DNA of 27,292 nt from an uncultured Burkholderiales bacterium. GTDB lineage: Bacteria; Pseudomonadota; Gammaproteobacteria; Burkholderiales; Burkholderiaceae_E. The stretch lies in contig CAIXXI010000104.1 of NCBI GenBank assembly GCA_903923345.1, positions 1 through 27,292 on the forward strand, written 5' to 3'. Of the stretch, positions 8,004-15,720 are shown piece after piece. Made by a program: the position numbers and the translations under genes. Under the pieces are notes generated by a model. That model had not been told where the DNA came from and ran no database searches. It saw only the letters and a list, made by a program, of their open reading frames with translations. The stretch's first letter is position 1, and every line of letters starts with the position of its first letter.

Positions 8004-8284
8004 GAAGACGGGTTTTCGCGGCGTGGCCAGCGCTGTCGCAGATCAAGCGCATGCGAAACCGCGGAAGCCAGCAAGGGCAGGACAATCCAGATCCAATCGG
8101 CCTGCACCATGGCCGAGCGGGCCGCCAACATCAGAAACAGGCCCGCCAAGAGGTTGGACAAAAAATGACCGAGGCTGAGTCCACGACCGGTGCGCCGATG
8201 AAAGAGCCAGAGCGCGGCGATCTCAAGCAGGGTGAATGCAATGACAATGTCGAGCAGGCGCCCGCTTTCGACGAGCGCGTTCAC
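8000..8284 (-). CDS. Small membrane protein of unknown function, in the bchG-bchP operon
   Basis: A 94-aa protein I do not recognise. Three hydrophobic segments are predicted at about residues 10-29, 42-59 and 64-82, with a basic C-terminus (RQRWPRR). That suggests a three-helix inner-membrane protein with a positively charged tail. The GTG start directly follows the bchP stop codon (TGAGTG), and the stop overlaps the sulfatase ATG by 4 bp. This tight coupling on both sides is the best evidence that it is real. Its position suggests a role linked to late bacteriochlorophyll synthesis or to membrane placement of the pigment enzymes, but nothing in the sequence shows a function. Confidence 0.7.
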   Translation of the reverse strand: MNALVESGRLLDIVIAFTLLEIAALWLFHRRTGRGLSLGHFLSNLLAGLFLMLAARSAMVQADWIWIVLPLLASAVSHALDLRQRWPRRENPSS

Positions 8285-9499
8285 TCAGACCCTGGCCAGG
8301 CCAAGCAGATGGGCCATGTCCTTGAAGAAGATGCGAACGTGCGCCATCGGCTTTTTGGCCACCAGCTTCTTGTTCATGTAGGACTCGAAGGTCAGTTGCT
8401 GGACGTCCCGGTCTTTGCAGATGCTCACGAAGCGCTCGCGCCGCCGATCGCTCGAGTACCAGAAGCGCTGCATGATGCCGAGTACCCAGAAGACGCGGCC
8501 GTGCTCGCGCATGAAGCGCTTGCGTGCGGTGGCCAGTGCGCGAACATCGCCGGTCTGGAGCAGCTGGTGAACCGAATCGGCTGCCAGTGATCCGCCGACC
8601 ATGGCGTAGTAGATGCCTTCTCCAGAAGCCGGTGCGACCACCCCGGCGGCATCACCAGCCAGCACCACGTCGCGACCATTGTCCCAGCACTTGAGTGGCT
8701 TCATCGGCAGCGGTGCGCCTTCGCGACGCAAGGTCGGGGCATCCTGAAGGCCGGTCGCCTCGCGCAGCGAGCCGACGGCAGATCGGAGTGAAAAGCCTTT
8801 GTCGGCGCTGCCGGTGCCCACCGACAGGGTGTCTCCATGAGGGAAGACCCAGCCGTAAAAATCGGGCGACAGGCGCCCCTGATACCAGACGTCGCATCGG
8901 CTTGCGTCGTAGCCCTCGGGCTTGACCTTCGGCATCGCGATGATCTCGTGATACGCAAAGACATACTCGACATCGCGCGCGCCCGTGATCGCCTGTCTGC
9001 CGACGCCGGACTTCGCACCATCGGCGCCGATGATGGCGCGAGCGCGAACCCGGTGAGGTGAGCCTTCGCCCAGAACCCCTCGAGTGCGGCTGCGGTAATG
9101 AATGACACTGACCCCATCGGCATCGCGTTCGATACGCTCGAACAGCCCATCGCGGCGCACCGCGCCGGCGCTCGCCGCCCGATTGCGAAGCCATTCGTCG
9201 AACTGGTCGCGGTCGACCATGCCGACGAATCCGCCTTCGATCGGGATATCGACATTGATCTGGTTGGGCGAGACCATCCGAGCAGAGGTGGCCCGTGCAA
9301 CCAGCAGGGATTCAGGGATCGCATAGTCTTTAATCAGACGAGGCGGGATGGCACCACCGCAGGGTTTGATGCGACCCGCCCGATCGAGCAGCAGCACGGA
9401 ATGGCCTTTGCCAGCCAGCTCATGGGCAGCGGTGGCGCCAGCGGGCCCGCCGCCGACCACCACCACATCGAAGGTCTCGATCTCGTCCATCTGTCTCAT
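8285..9499 (-). CDS. bchP: Geranylgeranyl diphosphate / geranylgeranyl-bacteriochlorophyll reductase
   Basis: BchP reduces the geranylgeranyl group esterified to bacteriochlorophyll in three steps to phytyl, using NADPH. The 404-aa protein starts with an FAD-binding motif VVVVGGGPAGATAAHELAGKG. The family block RIKPCGGAIPPRL and the central GADGAKSGVGR motif follow, then GDAAGVVAPASGEGIYYAM near residues 280-300. Length and motifs match the BchP/ChlP family of geranylgeranyl reductases. The ATG at 9499 overlaps the transporter gene stop at 9496-9498 (ATGA), and the gene lies three steps into the bchG-led unit. Co-localisation with bchG and a BCD-family transporter is classical in purple bacteria. 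Confidence 0.95.
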   Translation of the reverse strand: MRQMDEIETFDVVVVGGGPAGATAAHELAGKGHSVLLLDRAGRIKPCGGAIPPRLIKDYAIPESLLVARATSARMVSPNQINVDIPIEGGFVGMVDRDQFDEWLRNRAASAGAVRRDGLFERIERDADGVSVIHYRSRTRGVLGEGSPHRVRARAIIGADGAKSGVGRQAITGARDVEYVFAYHEIIAMPKVKPEGYDASRCDVWYQGRLSPDFYGWVFPHGDTLSVGTGSADKGFSLRSAVGSLREATGLQDAPTLRREGAPLPMKPLKCWDNGRDVVLAGDAAGVVAPASGEGIYYAMVGGSLAADSVHQLLQTGDVRALATARKRFMREHGRVFWVLGIMQRFWYSSDRRRERFVSICKDRDVQQLTFESYMNKKLVAKKPMAHVRIFFKDMAHLLGLARV

Positions 9500-10878
9500 C
9501 CTCTGTCCAGTACCGGTGTCCGGTACCTGTTTGTTGCCGACGGGGCAGGGGTCCGCGCGTCGTCGCGGTCGATCTGAAATTCACCCTGGTCAGACTGTCC
9601 AATGCGAGCCGCCATCCAGGCCGACACGATGAACAGAACCGCCTCCAGACCAAAAACCAGTGCATAAGCTGAGCCGGTATGACCGATCAGCCAGCGTGCG
9701 ATGTCACTGGCCAGTGCGCCGGCAAGCCCGCCCACACCGAAAGCAACGGCTTGCGCGGCGCCCCACAGGCCCATGCGCACGCCTTCGCGTTGTTCGCGGC
9801 CTTCGCCTGCGAGCCGCATCATTGATGCGATGGCGGCAATTGCGAAGGCACCGTTTGCGGCGCCCAGTAAAAACACATTGGCTTGCAGGGGCCATGCAGC
9901 ACTCGGGGACTGGCCGACTGTTCCGGCCATCACCAGCCCGGCCAGTGCCAGCGCTGAGGCGATGCATCCACCGATGGTCCAGGCACGTAGCGAGCCGAAC
10001 TGTCGACCGGCCAGGCGACTGCCGGCCAGGGCGGCAATCAGCATGCCGGTGAAGGCACCGCCATGCTGGATGCCCGACAGCTGGGTCGACTGCCCCGGCG
10101 TGTAGCCGAAGACCGCACCCGCGAACGGCTCCAGAATGAGGTCCTGCGCGCTGTAAGCCAGCATCGAAACGAAGACGAACACGGTGAACTGTCGGGCAGC
10201 GGGCTCATCCCAGACCTGACGCAGCGCCTCAACGAAACGGGGCTTGCTCTGGACGTCGGATTCGATTGGAGCCTGCTTCGGGCCTTCCAGGCGGTAGAGC
10301 GCCAAGGCTGTTACGACCACGGCGATCACGGCCACCGTAGTGGTGACCGCAATCAGACGGCTGGACGAGTAGGGGTCGAGCAGCTTGCCGGCCAGTCCGG
10401 CGGTCAGCGCGAAACCCAGGATCATCATCAGCCAGACGATGGTTGCTGCAGCCGCACGGCGCTCGGGTGCGACGCGCTTGGCCAGCAGCACCAGCAGGGA
10501 GGTGCCGCAGGCACTCACGCCGATGCCGATCACACAGAATGCGGCCACTGCTGCGGCGATCCCGGCCGCCACGTGAGTCGCCATCAGAGCGGTTGCCAGG
10601 GCTGCGCACAGGCCGCCGCTGGCCAGCACGATCATCCCGCCCATGATCCAGGGGGTGCGCCGTCCACCCAGGTCGGAGCCGAAGCCCATCCGCGGCCGCA
10701 GCCCCTGCATCGCGTAATGCACACCGACCAGCAATCCCGGCAGCAGGGCGGGCAAGGCCAGTTCGACCACCATCACCCGGTTCAGGGTCGAGGTGGTGAG
10801 CACGACGATCGCGCCCAGGGCCATCTGTACCAGACCGAGTCGGGCGATGCTGGCCCATCCGAAGGTGTGTGCGCTCAT
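9496..10878 (-). CDS. BCD-family MFS transporter (PucC/LhaA-like, bchG-bchP associated)
   Basis: A 460-aa polytopic membrane protein with about 12 hydrophobic segments. The N-terminal block includes LGLVQMALGAIVVLTTSTLN followed by RVMVVELALPALLPG, which is characteristic of the BCD (bacteriochlorophyll delivery) family of the major facilitator superfamily. That family also contains PucC and LhaA. Its members in bchG-bchP operons (often called bch2 or orf428) are thought to help pigment delivery or light-harvesting complex assembly. The precise function of this paralogue is not established. The ATG at 10878 comes one base after the bchG stop (TGACATG), and its stop overlaps the bchP start, so translational coupling is likely. 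A second BCD member (lhaA) is expected just beyond the window after bchM. Confidence 0.9.
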   Translation of the reverse strand: MSAHTFGWASIARLGLVQMALGAIVVLTTSTLNRVMVVELALPALLPGLLVGVHYAMQGLRPRMGFGSDLGGRRTPWIMGGMIVLASGGLCAALATALMATHVAAGIAAAVAAFCVIGIGVSACGTSLLVLLAKRVAPERRAAAATIVWLMMILGFALTAGLAGKLLDPYSSSRLIAVTTTVAVIAVVVTALALYRLEGPKQAPIESDVQSKPRFVEALRQVWDEPAARQFTVFVFVSMLAYSAQDLILEPFAGAVFGYTPGQSTQLSGIQHGGAFTGMLIAALAGSRLAGRQFGSLRAWTIGGCIASALALAGLVMAGTVGQSPSAAWPLQANVFLLGAANGAFAIAAIASMMRLAGEGREQREGVRMGLWGAAQAVAFGVGGLAGALASDIARWLIGHTGSAYALVFGLEAVLFIVSAWMAARIGQSDQGEFQIDRDDARTPAPSATNRYRTPVLDRG

Positions 10879-10879
10879 G

Positions 10880-11761
10880 TCAGTTCGATCCGAGTGAACG
10901 CAGCGCCAGTGCGCTGACCATCATGCCCGCCACGAACAAGGGCACGCCAAAGCCGCTGTAGTAGAGCGCGCGCTGCGAAGGGCTGGCCACGAACCAGCGC
11001 ATCATCAGGAATTGAGCCGCCAGCAGTGCCGCCACACCCGCCGCATGCAGCGGGCAGTCCCAGTGCCACAACAAAGCGATCACCACCCCCTGCGGCACCG
11101 CCATCGTCCAGCTGGCGACGTGGGCTGCGCGGTCGACGCCCAGCTGCACAGGCAAAGAGGCGACGCCCATCTGGCGGTCGCCTTCGACCGATTTGAAGTC
11201 GTTCAGGGTCATGATGCCGTGAGCGCCCAGGCTGTACAGACCCGCCAGTGCCAGCGATCGGCCATCCGGCATGGCGCCCCCGGCCATCACTGCCGCGCCG
11301 GTGACCCAGGCCAGGCCTTCGTAGCACAGGCCGCAGGCGGCATTGCCCCACCAGCCGTTCTCCTTGAGGCGGATGGGCGGGGCACTGTAGGCCCAGGCCA
11401 GAAGCAATCCGGCCAGTCCGGCTGCGAAGGCAAAGGGCCCCAGGGTACTGGCCACCGCCACGGACAGGGCTGTCCAGAGGATCGCAACGTAAAGGCCCCA
11501 GTGGCCGGGCATGCGTCCGGAGGGAATGGCCCGCTCGGGTTGGTTGATCGCGTCGACATGGCGGTCGTACCAGTCATTGACCGCCTGACTCGCCGCGCAA
11601 ACCAGAGGCCCGGCCAGCAGGATGCCGGCACAGATCAGCAGCCAGTGTCCTTGCGGCGAAACACCTGAGGCGACCACGCCGCAGGCAAACGCCCACATGG
11701 GAGGGAACCAGGTGATTGGCTTGAGGATTTCGGCAACGGTGGACAGGGCCGGTCGGGTCAT
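10880..11761 (-). CDS. bchG: Bacteriochlorophyll synthase (geranylgeranyl transferase)
   Basis: BchG attaches the geranylgeranyl chain to bacteriochlorophyllide a. This is a UbiA-family prenyltransferase of 293 aa with about eight membrane segments. The first Asp-rich motif NDWYDRHVD (62-70) and the second NDFKSVEGD (187-195) bind the Mg-diphosphate. The motif context NQPERAIPSGRM is typical of chlorophyll and bacteriochlorophyll synthases. I start at ATG 11761 (MTRPALS) rather than the in-frame GTG at 11785. A promoter-like sequence identical in layout to that of bchF would begin transcription at this ATG, making the mRNA leaderless. It is the first gene of the bchG-MFS-bchP-membrane protein-sulfatase unit and is divergent from crtI. 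Confidence 0.95.
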   Translation of the reverse strand: MTRPALSTVAEILKPITWFPPMWAFACGVVASGVSPQGHWLLICAGILLAGPLVCAASQAVNDWYDRHVDAINQPERAIPSGRMPGHWGLYVAILWTALSVAVASTLGPFAFAAGLAGLLLAWAYSAPPIRLKENGWWGNAACGLCYEGLAWVTGAAVMAGGAMPDGRSLALAGLYSLGAHGIMTLNDFKSVEGDRQMGVASLPVQLGVDRAAHVASWTMAVPQGVVIALLWHWDCPLHAAGVAALLAAQFLMMRWFVASPSQRALYYSGFGVPLFVAGMMVSALALRSLGSN

Positions 11762-11796
11762 GGGGTCAGTCTGCCCGTGACGCACGAGAGCGTCAA
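11762..11796 (-). promoter_or_regulatory. Predicted bchG promoter (leaderless)
   Basis: Read on the minus strand: TTGACG (-35, 11796-11791), a 17-bp spacer, CAGACT (-10-like, 11773-11768), then six bases (GACCCC) to the ATG at 11761. The -10 is weak on its own. However, the spacing, the GTCACGG run in the spacer and the AGA-x-T core recur at the same positions upstream of bchF. Transcription would begin at or next to the start codon, and no Shine-Dalgarno sequence precedes the ATG. Confidence 0.5.
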
Positions 11797-11808
11797 CCTT
11801 GGTTTACA
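11791..11808. promoter_or_regulatory. Candidate PpsR/CrtJ operator shared by bchG and crtI
   Basis: CGTCAACCTTGGTTTACA is an 18-bp site with a perfect 10-bp palindromic core (AACCTTGGTT, 11795-11804). Read on the minus strand it is TGT-N12-ACG, one base from the established PpsR/CrtJ consensus TGT-N12-ACA. Its minus-strand end is the -35 of bchG, and its plus-strand end (TTTACA, 11803-11808) could be the -35 of crtI. One repressor tetramer could therefore block both divergent promoters. Confidence 0.6.
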
Positions 11809-11846
11809 CTTGCTTGGAATTCAATGTTGTCGCTGGAGAGTTACCG

Positions 11847-11912
11847 ATGAGGTCGAACACGCCCTTTCCCAGGTTTGAAGCAGGCCAGACATGGCCGCGG
11901 GCGTCAAAATGA
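11847..11912 (+). CDS. Upstream ORF (21 codons) overlapping a crtI start
   Basis: A short ORF beginning MRSNTPFPRF. It has a good ribosome binding site (GGAGAG at 11835-11840) six bases before its ATG. Its TGA (11910-11912) overlaps the ATG at 11909 of crtI as ATGA, the usual stop-restart arrangement. The crtI start itself has no clear Shine-Dalgarno sequence, so crtI may be translated by coupling to this leader ORF. The peptide has no recognisable domain. It could also be fortuitous. Confidence 0.45.
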   Translation: MRSNTPFPRFEAGQTWPRASK

Positions 11913-13426
11913 GCGATAGCCGTCCTCATGCCGTCGTCATTGGTTCCGGTCTGGGCGGCCTGGCCGCAGCGATCCGTCTGGGCGCCAAGGGCTGGCGCGT
12001 CACCGTTCTGGAAAAACTCGACGGCCCGGGCGGTCGAGCCTATGTCTATCGTCGCGACGGCTTCACTTTTGATGCCGGACCGACGATCGTGACCGCGCCC
12101 TTCCTGTTCGATGAACTCTGGACACTGTGCGGCAAGCGGCGCGCTGACGAGGTCGAACTGCGGGCCATGGACCCCTTCTACCGGGTTCGCTTTCACGATG
12201 GCACCTGGTTCGACTACACCGGCGACCCTGAGCGCATGCGGGCCGAGGTGGCGAAATTCTCGCCGCAGGACGTCGCCGGTTATGAAGGCTTCATGCGCGA
12301 CGCCGAAAAGTGCTATCGCCTGGGTTTCGAGGGCATGGCCGAGACCGCCTTTGATTCATTTGGCGATCTGCTCGCGGCGATCCCCTCGTTCACCCGGATG
12401 AAGGCCTGGAACAGCATCCACACCCTGGCTGCATCGCATTTCAAGCATCCGAAGCTGCGCATCGTTTTCAGCTTTCACCCGCTGCTGATTGGTGGCAATC
12501 CGTTTTCGGTGACCAGTGCCTATGCATTGATTGCCTCGCTCGAGCGTCGTCATGGTGTGCACTGGGCCATGGGGGGCACCGGCGCACTGGTGCGCGGCCT
12601 GGTGCGGCTCATCGAAGGGCAGGGCACGCCGATCCGGTACGGCGCCGAAGTCAGCCGCGTGCTGGTCACCAACGGCCGGGCCAGCGGCGTGGAACTGGCC
12701 AGCGGCGAGCGCATCGATGCCGACATCGTGGTCTCGAATGGCGACACCGCCTGGACCTATCGCAACCTGGTCGAGCCGCAATACAGAAAGCACTGGACCG
12801 ATTCGAGGTTGGCGGCAAGCCGGTATTCGATGAGCCTGTTTGTCTGGTACTTCGGGACGCGTCGGCAGTTTCCGGATGTGCCGCACCACATGATGGTGCT
12901 GGGGCCGCGCTACAAGGAACTGCTGGACGACATCTTCAAGCGGCATCACCTGGCCGAGGATTTCAGCCTGTACCTGCACAGGCCGACCGCGACCGACCCG
13001 TCGATGGCGCCCGCAGGTTGCGATGCCTTCTATGTGCTGTCGCCGGTTCCGCACCTGGACAGCGGCACCGACTGGGCGGCGCACGGTGATCGCTACCGGG
13101 ATGCGATCGCCCGCGCGCTGGATGAATCGGTGATGCCGGGGCTGCGCGACTCCATCGTCACCTCGTTCTATCTGACGCCGCAAGACTTCCAGGACCGGCT
13201 GCTGTCCTACAAGGGTGCTGCCTTCGGCATGGAGCCGCTGCTGCTGCAAAGCGCCTGGTTCCGTCCTCACAACCGCAGCGAAGACCTGGAAGGGCTGTAT
13301 GTGGTCGGCGCGGGCACGCATCCGGGCGCCGGGATGCCCGGTGTGTTGGCTTCGGCCAAGTCACTGATGTCGGTGCTGCCAGACCCGTCGACTCTTAAAG
13401 CGGGGTCGGGGCTCAGGGCACGCTGA
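11909..13426 (+). CDS. crtI: Phytoene desaturase
   Basis: CrtI introduces double bonds into phytoene, giving neurosporene (three steps) or lycopene (four steps); the step number cannot be read from sequence. The FAD motif HAVVIGSGLGGLAAAIRL lies at the N-terminus. Typical CrtI blocks GGRAYVYRRDGFTFDAGPTI and HPLLIGGNPF follow, and the C-terminal FAD-contact block VVGAGTHPGAGMPGVLASAK closes a protein of 505 aa. I prefer ATG 11909 (MSDSRPHAVV): family members start close to the FAD motif, and the ATG forms an ATGA overlap with an upstream ORF. ATG 11891 in the same frame would add six residues. Phytoene synthase crtB, which often follows crtI, is absent here. The gene is convergent with crtD (48-bp gap containing a GGCCGGCC palindrome but no T-run terminator). 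Confidence 0.93.
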   Translation: MSDSRPHAVVIGSGLGGLAAAIRLGAKGWRVTVLEKLDGPGGRAYVYRRDGFTFDAGPTIVTAPFLFDELWTLCGKRRADEVELRAMDPFYRVRFHDGTWFDYTGDPERMRAEVAKFSPQDVAGYEGFMRDAEKCYRLGFEGMAETAFDSFGDLLAAIPSFTRMKAWNSIHTLAASHFKHPKLRIVFSFHPLLIGGNPFSVTSAYALIASLERRHGVHWAMGGTGALVRGLVRLIEGQGTPIRYGAEVSRVLVTNGRASGVELASGERIDADIVVSNGDTAWTYRNLVEPQYRKHWTDSRLAASRYSMSLFVWYFGTRRQFPDVPHHMMVLGPRYKELLDDIFKRHHLAEDFSLYLHRPTATDPSMAPAGCDAFYVLSPVPHLDSGTDWAAHGDRYRDAIARALDESVMPGLRDSIVTSFYLTPQDFQDRLLSYKGAAFGMEPLLLQSAWFRPHNRSEDLEGLYVVGAGTHPGAGMPGVLASAKSLMSVLPDPSTLKAGSGLRAR

Positions 13427-13474
13427 ATCCGGCCTGATCGAATCGGCGCCTCAGCGGCCGGCCGAAGCGAGCCT

Positions 13475-15016
13475 TCAGCGCGAGATCTGGATCGAGCGGC
13501 GCCGGGCGATCGGATCGAGCGAGGCCATCAGTGTCGCCGCGGCGAGCCGGCCCGACAGGGCCGCCATCGGCACACCTGCACCCGGATGGGCGCTGCCGCC
13601 GGCCAGCCAGAGCCCGTCGATGGCGCTGCGGGCGTCGGGTCGGGCGAAGGCCGACATCCAGCCGTGCGAAGACCGGCCATACAGTGCACCGCCGGTGGCC
13701 GGGAACAAACGGTGGAAGTCCCTGGGTGAGGTCGTCACGGAGGAGCCCGGAGTGTGCTCGACGGTCAGTCCACACCGGCTGAGCAAGGCGAAAGCCCGGT
13801 CGCCACAGGCCTGGATCGCGGCGTCGCTCAGTTCGGGTGAGTTGGAGGCGTCGCCATCGGGCGGGGCATTGACCAGGCACAACAGTCGCTCGGGCTGGGC
13901 CGGGCCGGATGCTTCGCGGGGCTGGTCGGTGCGGTCCTGGGCGCAGACATAGACTGTGGGTTGAGTGGGCAGTCGACGGCCCTTGAAAATGTCCCGGAAC
14001 TCGCTGGCATAGTCGTCATCGAAAAAGACGTTGTGTCGGACAAGGTCGAATCCATGGGTCGGTGCATGAATCGACCAGGTCAGCGCGGAAAGTGAGCGAT
14101 CGCTTACGGCTGTTGGCCGGCAGGCTTGAGCAGCGTCGCCGCCCAGCAGGCCGCTGCTCAAGGCATTCACGTCGCCGTTGAAGACCACCTCATCCGCTTC
14201 GATTCGTTCGCCGTCATCGAGCTCCACAGCCCGCACACGGCCGCGTTCGATGACGATGCGCCGACAGTTCGCCTGGCAGCGGATGAGAACGCCATGACGT
14301 CTGGCCAGCCCGGCCAAGGCTCGGGCGAGTTCGATCATGCCGCCCCGGATCGCCCAGACACCCTGCATTTCGACCTGCGCAACCAGCATGAGGGTGGCGG
14401 GTGCATCGAACGGCGAGGAGCCGCAGTAGGTTGCATAGCGGCCGAACAACTGCTGCAAGCGGGGGTCATGGAAGTGTCGCGACAGGGCATTCCAGAGAGT
14501 GCGAAACGGGCCCAGACCGGTCAGGACGGCTGTGCCGCGCAGGCCGATCGAGCGGGTCAGTCCGAGGGCATCCGGCCGTGATGACCGCATGTAGGGCCCC
14601 TCGAGGGTTTGATAAACGCGATGCGCCTGCTCGCAGAACGCTAAAAACCGTCGGGACTCGGCGGGACTGCTGAACTCGGCGATCGCCTGGGCGGAACGCT
14701 CGGTGTCAGCGAAGAGGTCGAGCTGTCCGCCACGGCTCCAGGCATGTCGGGCCAGAATCTCCAGTGGTTCCAGAGTAAGCACTGACTCAAGCTCAACACC
14801 CGCCTGGGCAAAGAGATCGTCGAATACCCAGCGCATGGTGAACACAGTCGGGCCGCTGTCGATGGCCGCCGTGCCGGCTCGGACCTGGCGCAGTTTGCCG
14901 CCCGGTTCAGCTGCCCGTTCAAGCAGGGTGACCGGCAATCCCTGGCGGGCGAGGTCGATGGCGGCGACCAGTCCGGCGACGCCGCCGCCGACGACGACGA
15001 TCCGACGATCAGGCAA
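13475..15016 (-). CDS. crtD: Hydroxy/methoxyneurosporene dehydrogenase (C-3,4 desaturase)
   Basis: CrtD introduces the C-3,4 double bond in the spheroidene/spirilloxanthin pathway. The protein resembles CrtI-type desaturases: VVVGGGVAGLVAAIDLARQG at residues 7-26, EPGGKLRQV, DSGPTVFTMRWVFDDLF and the C-terminal WLAGGSAHPGAGVPMAALSGR. The DSGPTVFTMRWVFDDLF block separates it from CrtI. Upstream of the FAD motif the frame stays open to 15244, but that stretch does not look like protein of this family. I choose TTG 15016, preceded by GGAAAGG eight bases upstream, which overlaps the crtA stop by 8 bp. This gives 513 aa, normal for CrtD. It is the last gene of the ppaA-ppsR-crtA-crtD unit. Confidence 0.9.
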   Translation of the reverse strand: MPDRRIVVVGGGVAGLVAAIDLARQGLPVTLLERAAEPGGKLRQVRAGTAAIDSGPTVFTMRWVFDDLFAQAGVELESVLTLEPLEILARHAWSRGGQLDLFADTERSAQAIAEFSSPAESRRFLAFCEQAHRVYQTLEGPYMRSSRPDALGLTRSIGLRGTAVLTGLGPFRTLWNALSRHFHDPRLQQLFGRYATYCGSSPFDAPATLMLVAQVEMQGVWAIRGGMIELARALAGLARRHGVLIRCQANCRRIVIERGRVRAVELDDGERIEADEVVFNGDVNALSSGLLGGDAAQACRPTAVSDRSLSALTWSIHAPTHGFDLVRHNVFFDDDYASEFRDIFKGRRLPTQPTVYVCAQDRTDQPREASGPAQPERLLCLVNAPPDGDASNSPELSDAAIQACGDRAFALLSRCGLTVEHTPGSSVTTSPRDFHRLFPATGGALYGRSSHGWMSAFARPDARSAIDGLWLAGGSAHPGAGVPMAALSGRLAAATLMASLDPIARRRSIQISR

Positions 15017-15701
15017 GGGCGCGGCCTTTCCAGGTGCCCTGGACCTCACACAGGGTGAATCGGACGAACATCGATTCGGAAAAGAACTTTCCGCGAGCGG
15101 CCGCGACGATCGCCTCCTGATGGGCACCGCTTCGCGCATAGGCGTCCATCGAGGCAACGTCATTCCAGATGCTGAAGGTGGCTTGCCGAAGCAACGGTGC
15201 CTCACCCAGTCCCACCGCCAGTCGAACGCCGCGAGCGCGCTCAAGCGATCGCTCGGCCGCCGGCTGCATGCGCCAGAACGCGGCTGCCCGGTCAGGTCGG
15301 ATCGACGCCCGGGTCAACGATGCGACCGGGCCAGACGTGGGCGCGGACGCGCTGGTCGCCAGAGGGGAGGCCGACCAGCTGCCGCGACTCGAGTAGGCCC
15401 GCAGGCGAACCGTGCACCACTCGCGCGCACGCTGTCTCCAGGGATCAAGTCCTCCACCGACACCCTGAAAGTGGTCTGCATGGGCATCGGTCTCGAAGAC
15501 GCAGAACAGTCCCTGAACCGAAGCACTCGGTCTGAGTCCAAACCCGCCTTCGTGACCACTGCCCAGCACTTTGGCGAATCGCAGCCCGGGAATGCCGCTC
15601 AGGGCACGCTCCCGCATCACGATCCTCGACCAGCCCCACAGGCGACCCGCCTGCTCGAAGTCGATGAGCGCCACCAGTACGACCGGGCCGATGCCAGACA
15701 C
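15009..15701 (-). CDS. crtA: Spheroidene monooxygenase
   Basis: CrtA adds the C-2 keto group that turns spheroidene into spheroidenone under oxygen. The protein shows the family layout: an N-terminal VVLVALIDFEQAGRLWGWSR, then the F-x-K-x-x-GSG-x-x-x-GF block, and a C-terminal half with ATFSIWNDVASMDAYAR and KFFSESMFVRFTL. I choose GTG 15701, with GAGG eight bases upstream. It falls 17 bp after the ppsR stop and puts the first family strand close to the N-terminus, giving 230 aa. An ATG at 15767 would overlap ppsR by 47 bp and add 22 Pro/Arg-rich residues. Its presence suggests a ketocarotenoid-making organism able to live with oxygen. Confidence 0.88.
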   Translation of the reverse strand: MSGIGPVVLVALIDFEQAGRLWGWSRIVMRERALSGIPGLRFAKVLGSGHEGGFGLRPSASVQGLFCVFETDAHADHFQGVGGGLDPWRQRAREWCTVRLRAYSSRGSWSASPLATSASAPTSGPVASLTRASIRPDRAAAFWRMQPAAERSLERARGVRLAVGLGEAPLLRQATFSIWNDVASMDAYARSGAHQEAIVAAARGKFFSESMFVRFTLCEVQGTWKGRALA

Positions 15702-15720
15702 CGGCGCCGCCTCGACCGGG

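Noticed and set aside
10063..10917. 284-aa plus-strand open frame
   Set aside because: It is Gln/His/Gly-rich antisense sequence of the BCD transporter gene.
12356..13321. 321-aa minus-strand open frame
   Set aside because: It is antisense to crtI, which has full motif support.
15017..15244. N-terminal extension of CrtD (76 residues) in the open frame
   Set aside because: It is Arg/Ser/Pro-rich, unlike the family, lies antiphase within crtA, and a TTG with a good ribosome binding site is available at 15016.
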